A DNA stretch of 32,870 bases from assembly GCA_035294565.1 (NCBI GenBank), contig DATGKR010000171.1, positions 1-32,870 of the forward strand, given 5' to 3'. The notes below the pieces were generated by a model. That model was given only the letters and a program-made list of their open reading frames with translations, was not told the DNA's origin and did no database searches. Positions 1-8,132 of this stretch are shown piece by piece; the first letter of the stretch is position 1, and the number at the start of each line of letters is the position of its first letter. Both the position numbers and the translations under genes were made by a program. This stretch comes from DATGKR01 sp035294565 (GTDB taxonomy: Bacteria > Actinomycetota > Acidimicrobiia > Acidimicrobiales > Palsa-688).

Positions 1-108
1 CCCGATCACGTCCACACAGGCATGAAGGTACGCCTCGCCACCTACGTGGCGGGAACCGACGACGAAGGGACCGAAGCCGTCGGTTTCGGCTTCGAGCCCG
101 TCGGATAG
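1..108 (+). CDS. C-terminal end of a DUF35 / OB-fold acyl-CoA-associated protein (partial)
   Basis: The frame is open from the first base and ends with TAG at 106-108, leaving 35 residues. The tail has the end typical of DUF35 OB-fold proteins: a basic/hydrophobic strand, an acidic loop (GTDDEGTE) and a closing VGFGFEP strand. DUF35 proteins pair with Ltp-type thiolases or MaoC hydratases; in actinobacterial steroid side-chain removal the DUF35 part of ChsH2 binds the Ltp2 aldolase. The next gene, 43 bases downstream on the same strand, is such a thiolase, which supports the call. The start and any zinc-ribbon part lie outside the window. Confidence 0.6.
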   Translation, partial: PDHVHTGMKVRLATYVAGTDDEGTEAVGFGFEPVG

Positions 109-151
109 CAGGAGCAACCGAGAGCAAGGGCAGACCCACAGGAGGCGAGCA

Positions 152-1357
152 ATGGCCAGCGACGACATCTGGATCCTCGGCATCCACATGACCAAGTTCG
201 GCAAGCACCCCGACAAGGACACCGTCGACCTGGCCAGCGAGGCGGCCATGGCGGCCCTGGCCGACGCCCAGGTGACCATGAAGGACATCGGTGTACTCGC
301 AGCGGGGAACCTGATGGCCGCCAACGCGGGGATCGGCCAGCAGATCCAGAAGCAGATCGGCCAGACCGGCATACCCGTGTACAACGTCGCCAACGCCTGC
401 GCCACCGGCGCCACCGCCCTGCGCACCGTGATCATGGCCGTCAAGGCCGGCGAGTGCGACATGGGGCTCGCCGTAGGCGTGGAGAAGCTGGCAGGCGCCG
501 GTCTGCTCGGCGGCGGCGGGCGTCCCAAGGAGGCGGCGAACGTCTTCGAGCCGAAAGGCCGCTACGGGGCGGTCATGCCCGTCGACGGTCGGATCGGCAC
601 CGAGACCATGCCCGGCGTGTTCGCCCAGATCGGCATGGAGTACGGCTACCAGCACGGAGGGGCCAGCTTCGAGCTGTTCGCCCGCATCTCGGAGAAGAAC
701 CACGCCCACTCCACGCTCAACCCGCTGGCCGCCTACTCGAAGCGGATGAGCCTGGAGGAGATCATGAACGACGTCATGATCGCCTACCCGAACACGCGGC
801 CCATGTGCTCGGCCAACTGCGACGGGGCCGCGGCGGCGGTGGTCGTGTCCGGCTCGAAGCTGCGGACCCTGTCGCCGGACCAGCAGAGGAGGGCGGTCAA
901 GGTGACCGCGTCCGTGCTCACCACCGACCCCTGGGAAGAGGCCGCCCAGGTGCTGCCCAACGTCAACACCCTTACCCGCAACGCCGCCGAGCAGGCCTAC
1001 GAGCAGGCCGGGGTCGGACCGGAGGACCTCGACCTCGTCGAGCTGCACGACTGCTTCGCCACCGCCGAGCTGGTCCACTACGACAACTTGATGCTCTGCA
1101 AACCGGGGGATGCCGTTCCCTTCTTCGAGTCCGGCGCCACCTGGCGCGACGGAACGACCCCGGTGAACGTCTCGGGCGGGCTGCAGTCCAAGGGGCACCC
1201 CATCGCGGCGACGGGCATCGCCAACATCTGGGAGGTCTGCCACCATCTGCGCGGCGAGGCTGGAGACCGCCAGATCGAGGGGGCGAGGGTGGGCCTGGCG
1301 CACGTCATCGGCCTGGGCTCGGCGTGCGGGGTGCACATCCTCGAACGGGCGGCTTAG
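152..1357 (+). CDS. Thiolase-family lipid-transfer protein (Ltp-like acetyl-CoA acetyltransferase/aldolase)
   Basis: A 401-residue thiolase-fold protein. Visible motifs are NACATG with the nucleophile position Cys83, HDCF at 299-302, GHP at 348-350 and SACGVH near 390-395. The family includes true thiolases and the Ltp aldolases that release propionyl-CoA from 17-hydroxy steroid acyl-CoAs. A DUF35 gene ending just upstream favours an Ltp2-like retro-aldolase working as a complex with that protein. An AGGAGG ribosome site lies about 7 bases before the ATG, so this gene is not leaderless, unlike many others here, and is probably co-transcribed with the DUF35 gene. Substrate cannot be read from sequence; an ordinary acyl-CoA thiolase role remains possible. 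Confidence 0.8.
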   Translation: MASDDIWILGIHMTKFGKHPDKDTVDLASEAAMAALADAQVTMKDIGVLAAGNLMAANAGIGQQIQKQIGQTGIPVYNVANACATGATALRTVIMAVKAGECDMGLAVGVEKLAGAGLLGGGGRPKEAANVFEPKGRYGAVMPVDGRIGTETMPGVFAQIGMEYGYQHGGASFELFARISEKNHAHSTLNPLAAYSKRMSLEEIMNDVMIAYPNTRPMCSANCDGAAAAVVVSGSKLRTLSPDQQRRAVKVTASVLTTDPWEEAAQVLPNVNTLTRNAAEQAYEQAGVGPEDLDLVELHDCFATAELVHYDNLMLCKPGDAVPFFESGATWRDGTTPVNVSGGLQSKGHPIAATGIANIWEVCHHLRGEAGDRQIEGARVGLAHVIGLGSACGVHILERAA

Positions 1358-1388
1358 AACCGTCCGCGACCGGCACCGGGGCGGCGTT

Positions 1389-1394
1389 TAGGAT
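1389..1394 (+). promoter_or_regulatory. -10 box (TAGGAT) of a leaderless transcript
   Basis: TAGGAT matches the actinobacterial TANNNT -10 and ends 8 bases before the ATG at 1403, so transcription should begin at or next to that start codon. There is no ribosome site between them. The -35 is not recognisable. Confidence 0.5.
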
Positions 1395-1402
1395 CTGCTG
1401 CC

Positions 1403-1543
1403 ATGGCCGAACCGCAAGAGCGCACCCCCGGTCCCGACGACACCGCCGCCTTCCTGCGCTTCTACGAGGCTCGCCCGACCGACGAGAAGCGCGGGGGGCT
1501 GCTCTACCGCCTGCTCGTGGGGTGGTGGCGGGACCGGCCGTGA
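1403..1543 (+). CDS. Small hypothetical protein (46 aa) leading the cyclase gene
   Basis: An ATG-started 46-codon frame ending in TGA, 13 bases before the GTG of the cyclase gene. The product is charged and hydrophilic at first (MAEPQERTPGPDD), then has an aromatic/basic segment (FLRFYEARPTDEKRGG) and a short hydrophobic end (LLYRLLVGWWRDRP). I do not recognise a family. Evidence that it is real: a TAGGAT -10 exactly 8 bases before the ATG, GC-rich third positions like its neighbours, and tight linkage to the cyclase. It may be a small membrane-associated partner of the cyclase, or a leader peptide controlling it; neither is shown. Confidence 0.5.
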   Translation: MAEPQERTPGPDDTAAFLRFYEARPTDEKRGGLLYRLLVGWWRDRP

Positions 1544-1556
1544 ACCCCGTCTAGCC

Positions 1557-2528
1557 GTGAACCCCGAGCGCGACGCCGCGTCCAGGGAGGACCTGCGGGC
1601 CTCCCTGGAGCGCTTCGCCCAGGCGGTCCTTCCCCACGACCGGTGGCTGACAGGCGCCGAGCTGGCCGCCGAGGCGGGCGTCGACCTGGAGCTCGCCCGG
1701 CGGCTGCGGCGGGCGATGGGCCTGCCCGACGTTCCGCTCGGCGAGGAGGGCTACCTGGAGGCGGACCTGGAGGCGCTGCGGCGGGTCCGCCGCCTCGTCG
1801 AGACCGGCGGCCTGGACACCGCCGACCTGCTCCACATGGCCCGCACCCTCGGTCTCGCCGCCGCCCGCATGGCCGACGCCGTCGTCGGCTTCTGGTCGGA
1901 CCGGATGGACACCGGCCTCCGGGAGGCCATGCTCGACCGGGAGAGGATCGACGAGCTGGAGAAGGTGGTCGGCTACCTGTTCCGGCGGCACCTGCTCGAC
2001 TCGGCCACCCGCCAGCTCGCCTGGGACGAGGCGGGGGAGGAGGGTCCCGAGCTGGCGGTCGGCTTCGCCGACCTCGTCGGCTTCACGTCGCTCTCCGAGC
2101 AGTTGTCCGATCGGGAGACCGCCGAGCTGATCGAACGCTTCGAGGTGCTCGCCACCGACGTGGTCGTCGGAGGCGGAGGGCGGGTGATCAAGATGATCGG
2201 CGACGAGGTGATGTTCGCCTGCGAGCCGGCCGACGCCGGCCAGATCGCCCTGGCGCTAGTCGACAGCTTCGACTCGCCGGACCTGCCCTCGGTGCGGGTC
2301 GGAGCCGCCTCTGGGACGGTCCTCTCCCAGGGAGGAGACCTTTTCGGCCCCGTCGTCAACCTGGCGTCGCGTGCGACGATGGCCGCCCGCCCCGGCTCGG
2401 TGCTCGTCTCCCCCTCCCTCGCCGAGGTGCTGCGCGCCGACCCTCGCTACAGCGTGCAGCCCATCCGCCCCCACCGCTTGAAGGGGATCGGCTCCGTCCG
2501 GCTCGCCGTCCTGAGAAGGGCCGGCTGA
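1557..2528 (+). CDS. Class III adenylate cyclase with N-terminal Rv1264-type regulatory domain
   Basis: A 323-residue soluble protein. Residues about 15-145 resemble the helical regulatory domain of Rv1264-type pH-responsive cyclases; residues about 165-320 are the class III catalytic domain. All six usual catalytic positions are visible: metal aspartates D172 (FADLVGF) and D216 (GDEVMF), adenine-selecting K212 and D261 (DLFGPVVNLASR), and transition-state N268 and R272. The K/D pair argues for ATP rather than GTP. The product should be an active homodimeric adenylate cyclase making cAMP. The GTG start follows the 46-aa ORF by 13 bases, so the two are probably one transcript. The pH-sensing role is known for Rv1264 and only inferred here. 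Confidence 0.88.
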   Translation: MNPERDAASREDLRASLERFAQAVLPHDRWLTGAELAAEAGVDLELARRLRRAMGLPDVPLGEEGYLEADLEALRRVRRLVETGGLDTADLLHMARTLGLAAARMADAVVGFWSDRMDTGLREAMLDRERIDELEKVVGYLFRRHLLDSATRQLAWDEAGEEGPELAVGFADLVGFTSLSEQLSDRETAELIERFEVLATDVVVGGGGRVIKMIGDEVMFACEPADAGQIALALVDSFDSPDLPSVRVGAASGTVLSQGGDLFGPVVNLASRATMAARPGSVLVSPSLAEVLRADPRYSVQPIRPHRLKGIGSVRLAVLRRAG

Positions 2529-2553
2529 CCCGGAAAAGCCGGTCAGAACCGGC
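2520..2553 (+). terminator. Hairpin at the end of the cyclase gene
   Basis: GCCGG-CTGACC (2520-2530) pairs with GGTCAG-AA-CCGGC (2541-2553) around the loop CGGAAAAGCC, an 11-pair stem with a two-base bulge. It begins within the last codons of the cyclase gene. There is no T-run after it, so it is either a non-canonical terminator or an mRNA 3'-end stabiliser. Confidence 0.45.
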
Positions 2554-2584
2554 GGGCGACCGCAAGGACGCTGCCCGCGCTGGG

Positions 2585-2590
2585 TAGCCT
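2585..2590 (+). promoter_or_regulatory. -10 box (TAGCCT) for the secreted protein and ABC importer genes
   Basis: TAGCCT fits TANNNT and lies 37 bases before the GTG at 2628. This would give a leader of about 30 bases with a GGGAGGGAA ribosome site near 2612-2620, so here transcription is not leaderless. It is the only promoter-like box found before the four-gene transporter block. Confidence 0.4.
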
Positions 2591-2627
2591 CAAGGGGGGA
2601 TCGGCAGATCCAGGGAGGGAACCGCCG

Positions 2628-4145
2628 GTGCGCATCGGCAGCAGGAACTTCCGCCTCGGGCGGCGAACGCGTCTTGGTATGACCGGGTTACCGCGCGGTA
2701 GTCGACGTCGGCGCCTGCGGTGGGCGCTAACCGCAGCGTCGGCCGGGCTGGTCGCCTCCGGCGTGGTGGTCCTCGCCGGCGGCCCGGACGCACGGGCGCA
2801 GACCCCGAGCCCCGTCTCCCCCGGCCAGGGCAGCTCCTACGCCCAGGCCGTCCAGGTGACACCCCACGAGGGCTCCCTCGCCGTCGGGGCCGTCCTCGGA
2901 GAGGCCCTCGCCGGCCACACCGGCGACTACGCGAGGGCCCAGTCCCAGGGCCTGGACCTCGGCGCGGTCGGAACGTCGATGAAGAGCTACAACTGCGGCC
3001 AGCCGCCCAACTCCACGGTCGCCGCCGCCGTCCCCTCCCCGCTCGAGGTGGAGACCGGCCAGCCGGGAGCATCCCAGGGCGTCACCGACACCAACCCCCA
3101 GCAGACCTACGGGGCGACCGAGTACGCCCAGGCGACTGCCACCCCCTACGCCGAGGCCGACACCACCTACGGGAACCTGAACGGGCAGTACTTCGCCGTC
3201 GCCGGCGCCCACTCGCGAGCCTGGTCGGGCATCGTCGACGGCCAGCGGGTCGCCGGGGCCACCTCGGACATCTCCCAGCTGTCGATCGCCGGCGGGGCCG
3301 TCGTGCTCGACGGGCTTCGCTGGAGCTCCGTCTACCCCTCGACCGGCTCGGCGCAGCCGAGCGGGTCGTTCACCTTGGGCAGCGCCGAGATCATGGGCAA
3401 ACCCGCCCCGACGACCGACTTGTCGGCGCTCCAGAGCGCGGCCAACACCGTCCTCGGGGTGATCGGCATCCAGCTCCAGCTGCCCCAGGTGACCGACGCC
3501 GGCGGGATCGTCAGCGTCAGCCCGCTGCAGGTCGTGGTGGTTCCGAACAGCACCCGCGACGCCATCGTCGACGGCGTGCTCAACGCCATCGCCCCCCAGT
3601 ACAACCAGCTGGCCAACGACCTGGAGAACGGGTTCAGCCCCTCGGAGCCGTCCAACCTCGAGCAGGCCCTGTGCCAGTCGGACACGCCGATCACCGTCGC
3701 CGACGTCGCCCTGGCGTCGATCGACGGCTCCGGGTTCTTCAACGCCGCTCTGGGGGGGGTGAACGCGTCCAGCTCCGCCCTGGCGGCCAACCCCTTCAGT
3801 TTCGGCCTGCCGGCGTTCAGCTTCGGCTCGCCCGGCTCGACCGTCTCGACCCCGGGTTCGGCGTCCTCCTCGGCCGTCGCCGTCGGCGGCACCCCCGTCG
3901 CCTCGGGGGGCGGGGTGGGCCTGACAGGCACTCCGGCGGCCGCTACCGGCGGGACGGCCGGGCCCACGCCGGCCGCCGCGTCGAAGGGGACGACCCAGGA
4001 GGTGGTGCCCGCCTCGGCCGGTTTCGCCAGCGGGGGGCCCCTGCTCGCCCTCGGCCTGGCCGGCCTGGGAGCCACCTTGATACTCGCCGCCCTCGAGCGG
4101 CGGGCGATGAGCGGCGCGAGGGCGAAGGCCGCTTTCGAGGACTAG
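2628..4145 (+). CDS. Secreted, C-terminally membrane-anchored protein of unknown function
   Basis: 505 residues, family not recognised. The N terminus is very basic (SRRRRLRW), followed by a hydrophobic segment at about 31-50 and an ARA|Q signal-peptidase-like site near 57. The exported body is rich in Ala, Ser, Gly, Thr and Tyr, with only two visible Cys (in KSYNCGQP and ALCQSD) that might form a disulfide. From about 385 a Gly/Ala/Ser/Thr/Pro linker leads to a C-terminal membrane helix (about 468-488) and a short basic tail. It ends 50 bases before the importer binding-protein gene, so a helper role at the cell surface (substrate capture or pore) is possible but inferred. The GTG start is supported by GGGAGGGAA; ATG 2679 is an alternative. 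Confidence 0.65.
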   Translation: MRIGSRNFRLGRRTRLGMTGLPRGSRRRRLRWALTAASAGLVASGVVVLAGGPDARAQTPSPVSPGQGSSYAQAVQVTPHEGSLAVGAVLGEALAGHTGDYARAQSQGLDLGAVGTSMKSYNCGQPPNSTVAAAVPSPLEVETGQPGASQGVTDTNPQQTYGATEYAQATATPYAEADTTYGNLNGQYFAVAGAHSRAWSGIVDGQRVAGATSDISQLSIAGGAVVLDGLRWSSVYPSTGSAQPSGSFTLGSAEIMGKPAPTTDLSALQSAANTVLGVIGIQLQLPQVTDAGGIVSVSPLQVVVVPNSTRDAIVDGVLNAIAPQYNQLANDLENGFSPSEPSNLEQALCQSDTPITVADVALASIDGSGFFNAALGGVNASSSALAANPFSFGLPAFSFGSPGSTVSTPGSASSSAVAVGGTPVASGGGVGLTGTPAAATGGTAGPTPAAASKGTTQEVVPASAGFASGGPLLALGLAGLGATLILAALERRAMSGARAKAAFED

Positions 4146-4160
4146 CCGACCCGACGAGAA

Positions 4161-4195
4161 AGGGAGGAACGCGACAGATGGGGGAGACGGTTTAG
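4161..4195 (+). promoter_or_regulatory. Five-codon mini-ORF with strong ribosome site abutting the binding-protein start
   Basis: AGGGAGGA (4161-4168) is followed at 9 bases by ATG GGG GAG ACG GTT TAG (4178-4195), and the binding-protein ATG follows the TAG at once. A second purine run, GGGGGAGA, inside the mini-ORF would serve the main start. This could be translational coupling by a minigene, or just a spare ATG inside a long ribosome-binding stretch. Confidence 0.3.
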
Positions 4196-5929
4196 ATGGC
4201 CACCGCCGGAGGGGTGAACGGCTCGACCCCGGGGCGGTCCTGGATGTACCAGCGGCTGCTGCGCGGCTACGGCCCGCTGGCCGTGTTCGCGGTGATCATG
4301 GTGCTCATCGCCTGGCTGGTGCCGAGCAGGGTGCCCAGGACCACCGTGGCCAGCGCGTCGGCTTCGGGGAGCCCTTCTGCCCAGTCGGCCAGCAACGGAT
4401 CCGCGGGGCCCAACGCCTCCTCCTCTTCCCCGAACGCCTCACCGGCGGCGGCGGCGACCCACTCGGGTGCCATCGCCTCCTCGGGCGGGTCGAGCTCGGG
4501 AGGCGGCGGCGGGGGGGGGACGACAACGACCCCGGGCAGAGTCGGCACCTGCACCGGCCCGCAGGTGCCCGGCGACCCGTACTCGCCGCCTTGCACCACC
4601 TTCTCCGGCAACAACGGCGGTGCCACCTCGCCGGGGGTGACCGCCACCACCATCAACGTCACCTATCGGGTCACCAGCGACCAGAGCTTCCAGCAGACCC
4701 TCGCCCAGCTCGCCGGCGCTCAGCTGCAGGACACCAACGCCGACACCGAGCGGACCATCACGGAGCTCGCCGACTACTTCAACCAGCACTTCCAATTCTA
4801 CGGGCGGAAGATCGTCGTCCACTTCTTCAACGGCCAGGGGAGCCTGTCCAACGAGCTGCTCGGCCAGGGGCAGGCCGAGGCGGAGGCCGACGCGCTCACC
4901 GCCAAGCAACTAGGGGCGTTCGCCGACATCTCCGCCGAGTCCGAGCCCTATGCCCAGGACCTGGTCAACGAGCACATCATGGCCTTCGGCGACCCGTACC
5001 TGTCCGCCCAGTGGCACGAGCAGAACGCCCCCTACGCCTGGTCGATCGACACCGAAGGCAGCTACGTCGCCCAGATCGCCGCCAACTACGCCCAGCAGAA
5101 GCTCTGCCCCCAGGGGAGCCCCGCCGTCTACGCCGGCGGCAACCTGAAGAACGCCCCCCGCAAGTTCGGCCTCCTGGCGCCCGAGAACCCCTGGTACCAG
5201 GTCTCGGTTCAGCTCGCCAATCAGTACAGCATCGCCCACGGTTGCGGCTCGGGGAGCATCTACACCTACACCCTCGACCTGGGCACAATGTCCCAGCAGG
5301 CGGCAAACCTGGTCGCCAAGCTGAAGGCCGACGGGATCACCACGCTGTTCTGCGGCTGCGACCCGATCTTTCCCGTCTACCTCACCGGCCAGATGGCCCA
5401 GCAGAACTACTTCCCCGAGTTCGTCGACGTCGGTACGGCCCTCACCGACCAGGACTACGTGGGCCAGCTCTACAACCAGGAGGCCTTCTCCCACGCCTTC
5501 GGGGTGAGCCCCAACGAGCCGACCGTGCCCTACACCCAGACGATCGGCTACGCCGCCTACAAGAGCGTCGATCCGAGCAGCGAGCCGGCGTTCTTCGTCA
5601 ACCTCATCTACCTGCAGATGGACATGCTGGCTATCGGCATCCAGATGGCGGGGCCCGACCTGACCCCGACGACGTTCGAGCACGGCATGTTCAACTACCA
5701 GCCGCGCGTCGGGCCGGCCGGCCTGTGGGGGTGGAGCCCCACCCAGTTCACGGTGCCCAACGACGTGCGCGAGATCTGCTGGGACCCCAACGCCATCTCG
5801 CCGTTCAACAACAAGCCGGGCGCCTTCGTCGACAACGACCCCAACGAGCGCTGGCAGTTCGGCCAAATCCCCAAGGGGCCGCCCAACTGCCCGTCGGGGT
5901 TCCCCTTCACCCCCAACTCGGGAGGTTGA
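4196..5929 (+). CDS. Membrane-tethered ABC substrate-binding protein, Liv (branched-chain amino acid) type
   Basis: 577 residues. A short cytoplasmic N terminus leads into one hydrophobic helix (about 25-44) with no lipobox or clear cleavage site, so it is probably an uncleaved signal anchor. A low-complexity Ser/Gly/Ala/Thr tether follows (about 50-115), then a type I periplasmic-binding fold (about 116-577) of the Leu/Ile/Val-binding class. Several Cys (such as GTCTG, KLCPQ, FCGCDP, EICW, PNCP) suggest disulfides outside the cell. The two permease and ATPase genes follow directly, the first only 7 bases downstream, so this is the capture subunit of that importer. Members of this class bind amino acids, amides, aromatics and other organics; the ligand is unknown here. 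Confidence 0.8.
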   Translation: MATAGGVNGSTPGRSWMYQRLLRGYGPLAVFAVIMVLIAWLVPSRVPRTTVASASASGSPSAQSASNGSAGPNASSSSPNASPAAAATHSGAIASSGGSSSGGGGGGGTTTTPGRVGTCTGPQVPGDPYSPPCTTFSGNNGGATSPGVTATTINVTYRVTSDQSFQQTLAQLAGAQLQDTNADTERTITELADYFNQHFQFYGRKIVVHFFNGQGSLSNELLGQGQAEAEADALTAKQLGAFADISAESEPYAQDLVNEHIMAFGDPYLSAQWHEQNAPYAWSIDTEGSYVAQIAANYAQQKLCPQGSPAVYAGGNLKNAPRKFGLLAPENPWYQVSVQLANQYSIAHGCGSGSIYTYTLDLGTMSQQAANLVAKLKADGITTLFCGCDPIFPVYLTGQMAQQNYFPEFVDVGTALTDQDYVGQLYNQEAFSHAFGVSPNEPTVPYTQTIGYAAYKSVDPSSEPAFFVNLIYLQMDMLAIGIQMAGPDLTPTTFEHGMFNYQPRVGPAGLWGWSPTQFTVPNDVREICWDPNAISPFNNKPGAFVDNDPNERWQFGQIPKGPPNCPSGFPFTPNSGG

Positions 5930-5936
5930 CGCCGCG

Positions 5937-8132
5937 GTGAGCACCGCAGCCGTCCAGCTCGAACGGCTCCCCGGGTGGCTGACGCGCCGGCCCTGGCGGG
6001 CCGCCGTCGCGGCGCTGGTCTTCGCCTACCTGCTCGCGTGGGCGGCGACCGGCTCCCGCGGCTACATCCACCAGAAGGCCCCCATAGGCATCATTCTGCT
6101 CGGCGTCGTCTACGGTTCGGTCACCGCCCTCGGGGCCTTCGGGATCATCCTCGTGTACCGGGCCAACAGGTTCATCAACTTCGCCAACGGGGCCCTCGGG
6201 AGCCTCGTCGGCGTGCTCGCCATCGGCCTGGTGATGGTCCACGGGCTCAACTACTGGATCGCCCTCCCGGCCGCGACGGTCGTCGGCGCCCTCGTCGGCG
6301 GGCTGACCGAAATCACCACGATCCGCCGGTTCAAGAACTCGGCGCGCCTCTTGGTGACCGTCGCCAGCATCGGCCTCGCCCAGGCCTTCGGAGGCATCGA
6401 GCTGCTCGGCTCCAAGGCGGAGAACTTCATATCCCTCGTCGGAGCCTTCTCCCCGCCGTTCAACGTCTCGTTCCGCATAGACGTCTACACCTTCCACAGC
6501 TCGGCGGTGATCATCGTCGTCGCCGTCCCCCTCGTCATCGCCTTCCTCGCCTGGTTCCTGCTGCGCACCGACGCCGGCATCGCCGTGCGCGCGGCGGCCG
6601 AGAACGAGGACCGGGCGCTGCTCCTCGGGATCCCGGTGAGGAGGCTTTCAACCATCGTCTGGCTCGTCGCCGGCGGGCTGACGACCCTCGCCTTCATGCT
6701 GCAGGCGCCCTTCGAAGGGGTCAAGCCCGGAGCCCTCTCCAACGGGCCGACGGTCCTCCTGCCGATGCTCGCCGCCGCCGTCGTCGCCCGGATGGAGTCC
6801 CTTCCGGTCGCCTTCGTCGCCTCGCTCGGCCTGGGGATCATGGACCAGCTGGTGCGCTGGAACACGACCACGTCGCCGTCGATCGTCTGGGTGTTCTACC
6901 TGGCGGTCATCATGGTCGCCCTCCTCGCCCAGCACTCCAAGATGTCGAGGGCCGAGGAGTCGGGGGCCTCGTCGTGGTCGTCGGTGTCGGTCCTCAAGCC
7001 GATCCCCGAGGAGATGCGCCGACTGCCCGAGGTGTTGTGGACCCGGCGCGCCCTTCTCGCCGGCATCGTCGTCGCCTTCGTGCTCGTCCCCAAGGGGTGG
7101 TCGCCGTCGGACCAGCTCCTCGCCGGCTTCGCGATGGTGTGGGCGATGGTCGGCGTGTCCCTGGTCGTGCTCTCCGGCTGGGGTGGGAACATCAGCCTCG
7201 GGCAGTTCGGCATCGCCGGCGTGGCCGCCATGATCTGCGGCAACCTCGTCGCCCACTACAACCTCGACTTCTTCCTCGTCATGCTCATAGCGGGGGTGTC
7301 GGGGGCGGTCGTCGCCCTGCTGGTCGGGCTGCCGGCGCTGCGGATCAAAGGCCAGTTCCTGGCGGTGACAACCCTGGCGGTGGCGGTCGCCTTGGACCAG
7401 TACTTCCTCAACACCGACACCTTCCCCCAGTTCATCCCCCAGAACGGGGTCCCGAGGCCGCTGCTCCTGCAGCGTTTCGACCTGCAGAACAACTACTACG
7501 AGCTGTACCTGGTGACCGCCGTCTTCCTCGCCTTGTCGGTGATGGTCACCGTCGGGCTGCGCAAGGCCCGCGCGGGAAGGGTGCTGATCGGCACGCGCGA
7601 CAACGAGCGGGCCGCCGAGTCGGCGGGGGTCCCCACCACGAGGATCAAGCTCGCCGGCTTCGTCGTCGCCGGGGTCATAGCCGGCGTGGCCGGAGCCCTC
7701 GACGTCTACCTTCTCGGCGCCCTCAACCCGGGCAGCTTCCCCGCTACCGACAGCATCACCGTCTTCGTGTACGCGGTCATCGGCGGCCTCGGCTCGGTCA
7801 CCGGAGCCCTCACCGGCGTGCTTTTCTTCAAGTTCCTGGAGACCCAGACGTGGCTGGGCCAGTTCCGCGTCGCCGTCTCAGGCGTGATCGCCCTCTACGT
7901 CCTCATCGCCTTCCCCGGCGGCATCGGCCAGGCGCTGTACAACCTGCGCGACCGGGCGCTGCGCGTGGTGGCCGACCGGCGGGGGCTGCTCGTCCCGACC
8001 CTGCTCGCCGACCGGCGCCAGGACGGGGCGGCAGCCCCCGGCCAGGGGGATCTGCTCAGCGCCATAGCCGACGGATCCGGCAACGGGAGCGTCGGCGTCG
8101 AGGCCCGGCCGCCGGCGGGGGCGCGCCGGTGA
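5937..8132 (+). CDS. Fused LivH-LivM permease of a branched-chain-type ABC importer
   Basis: 731 residues with many membrane helices. The first half (about 40-335) is LivH-like, with its early VYRANRFINFANGALGSL segment near 73-90. The second half (from about 360) is LivM-like, with LSGWGGNISLGQFGIAG near 411-426 and GLPALRIKGQFLAVTTLA near 465-482. The last 70 residues are a Gly/Ala/Arg-rich cytoplasmic tail. LivH and LivM are normally two proteins, so this fusion fixes a 1:1 heterodimer in one chain. It starts with GTG, 7 bases after the binding-protein gene, and its stop overlaps the start of the ATPase gene (GTGA). Fusion is shown directly by one uninterrupted frame. Confidence 0.88.
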   Translation: MSTAAVQLERLPGWLTRRPWRAAVAALVFAYLLAWAATGSRGYIHQKAPIGIILLGVVYGSVTALGAFGIILVYRANRFINFANGALGSLVGVLAIGLVMVHGLNYWIALPAATVVGALVGGLTEITTIRRFKNSARLLVTVASIGLAQAFGGIELLGSKAENFISLVGAFSPPFNVSFRIDVYTFHSSAVIIVVAVPLVIAFLAWFLLRTDAGIAVRAAAENEDRALLLGIPVRRLSTIVWLVAGGLTTLAFMLQAPFEGVKPGALSNGPTVLLPMLAAAVVARMESLPVAFVASLGLGIMDQLVRWNTTTSPSIVWVFYLAVIMVALLAQHSKMSRAEESGASSWSSVSVLKPIPEEMRRLPEVLWTRRALLAGIVVAFVLVPKGWSPSDQLLAGFAMVWAMVGVSLVVLSGWGGNISLGQFGIAGVAAMICGNLVAHYNLDFFLVMLIAGVSGAVVALLVGLPALRIKGQFLAVTTLAVAVALDQYFLNTDTFPQFIPQNGVPRPLLLQRFDLQNNYYELYLVTAVFLALSVMVTVGLRKARAGRVLIGTRDNERAAESAGVPTTRIKLAGFVVAGVIAGVAGALDVYLLGALNPGSFPATDSITVFVYAVIGGLGSVTGALTGVLFFKFLETQTWLGQFRVAVSGVIALYVLIAFPGGIGQALYNLRDRALRVVADRRGLLVPTLLADRRQDGAAAPGQGDLLSAIADGSGNGSVGVEARPPAGARR

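Noticed and set aside
454..1554. A 366-codon frame overlapping the thiolase gene
   Set aside because: Arg/Gly-rich off-frame shadow of the thiolase; no motifs and no ribosome site.
5975..8128. Long in-frame extension upstream of the LivF-LivG ATPase
   Set aside because: The frame is open through the permease gene but reads as low-complexity Arg/Pro-rich sequence; the ATPase begins at the GTGA overlap at 8129.
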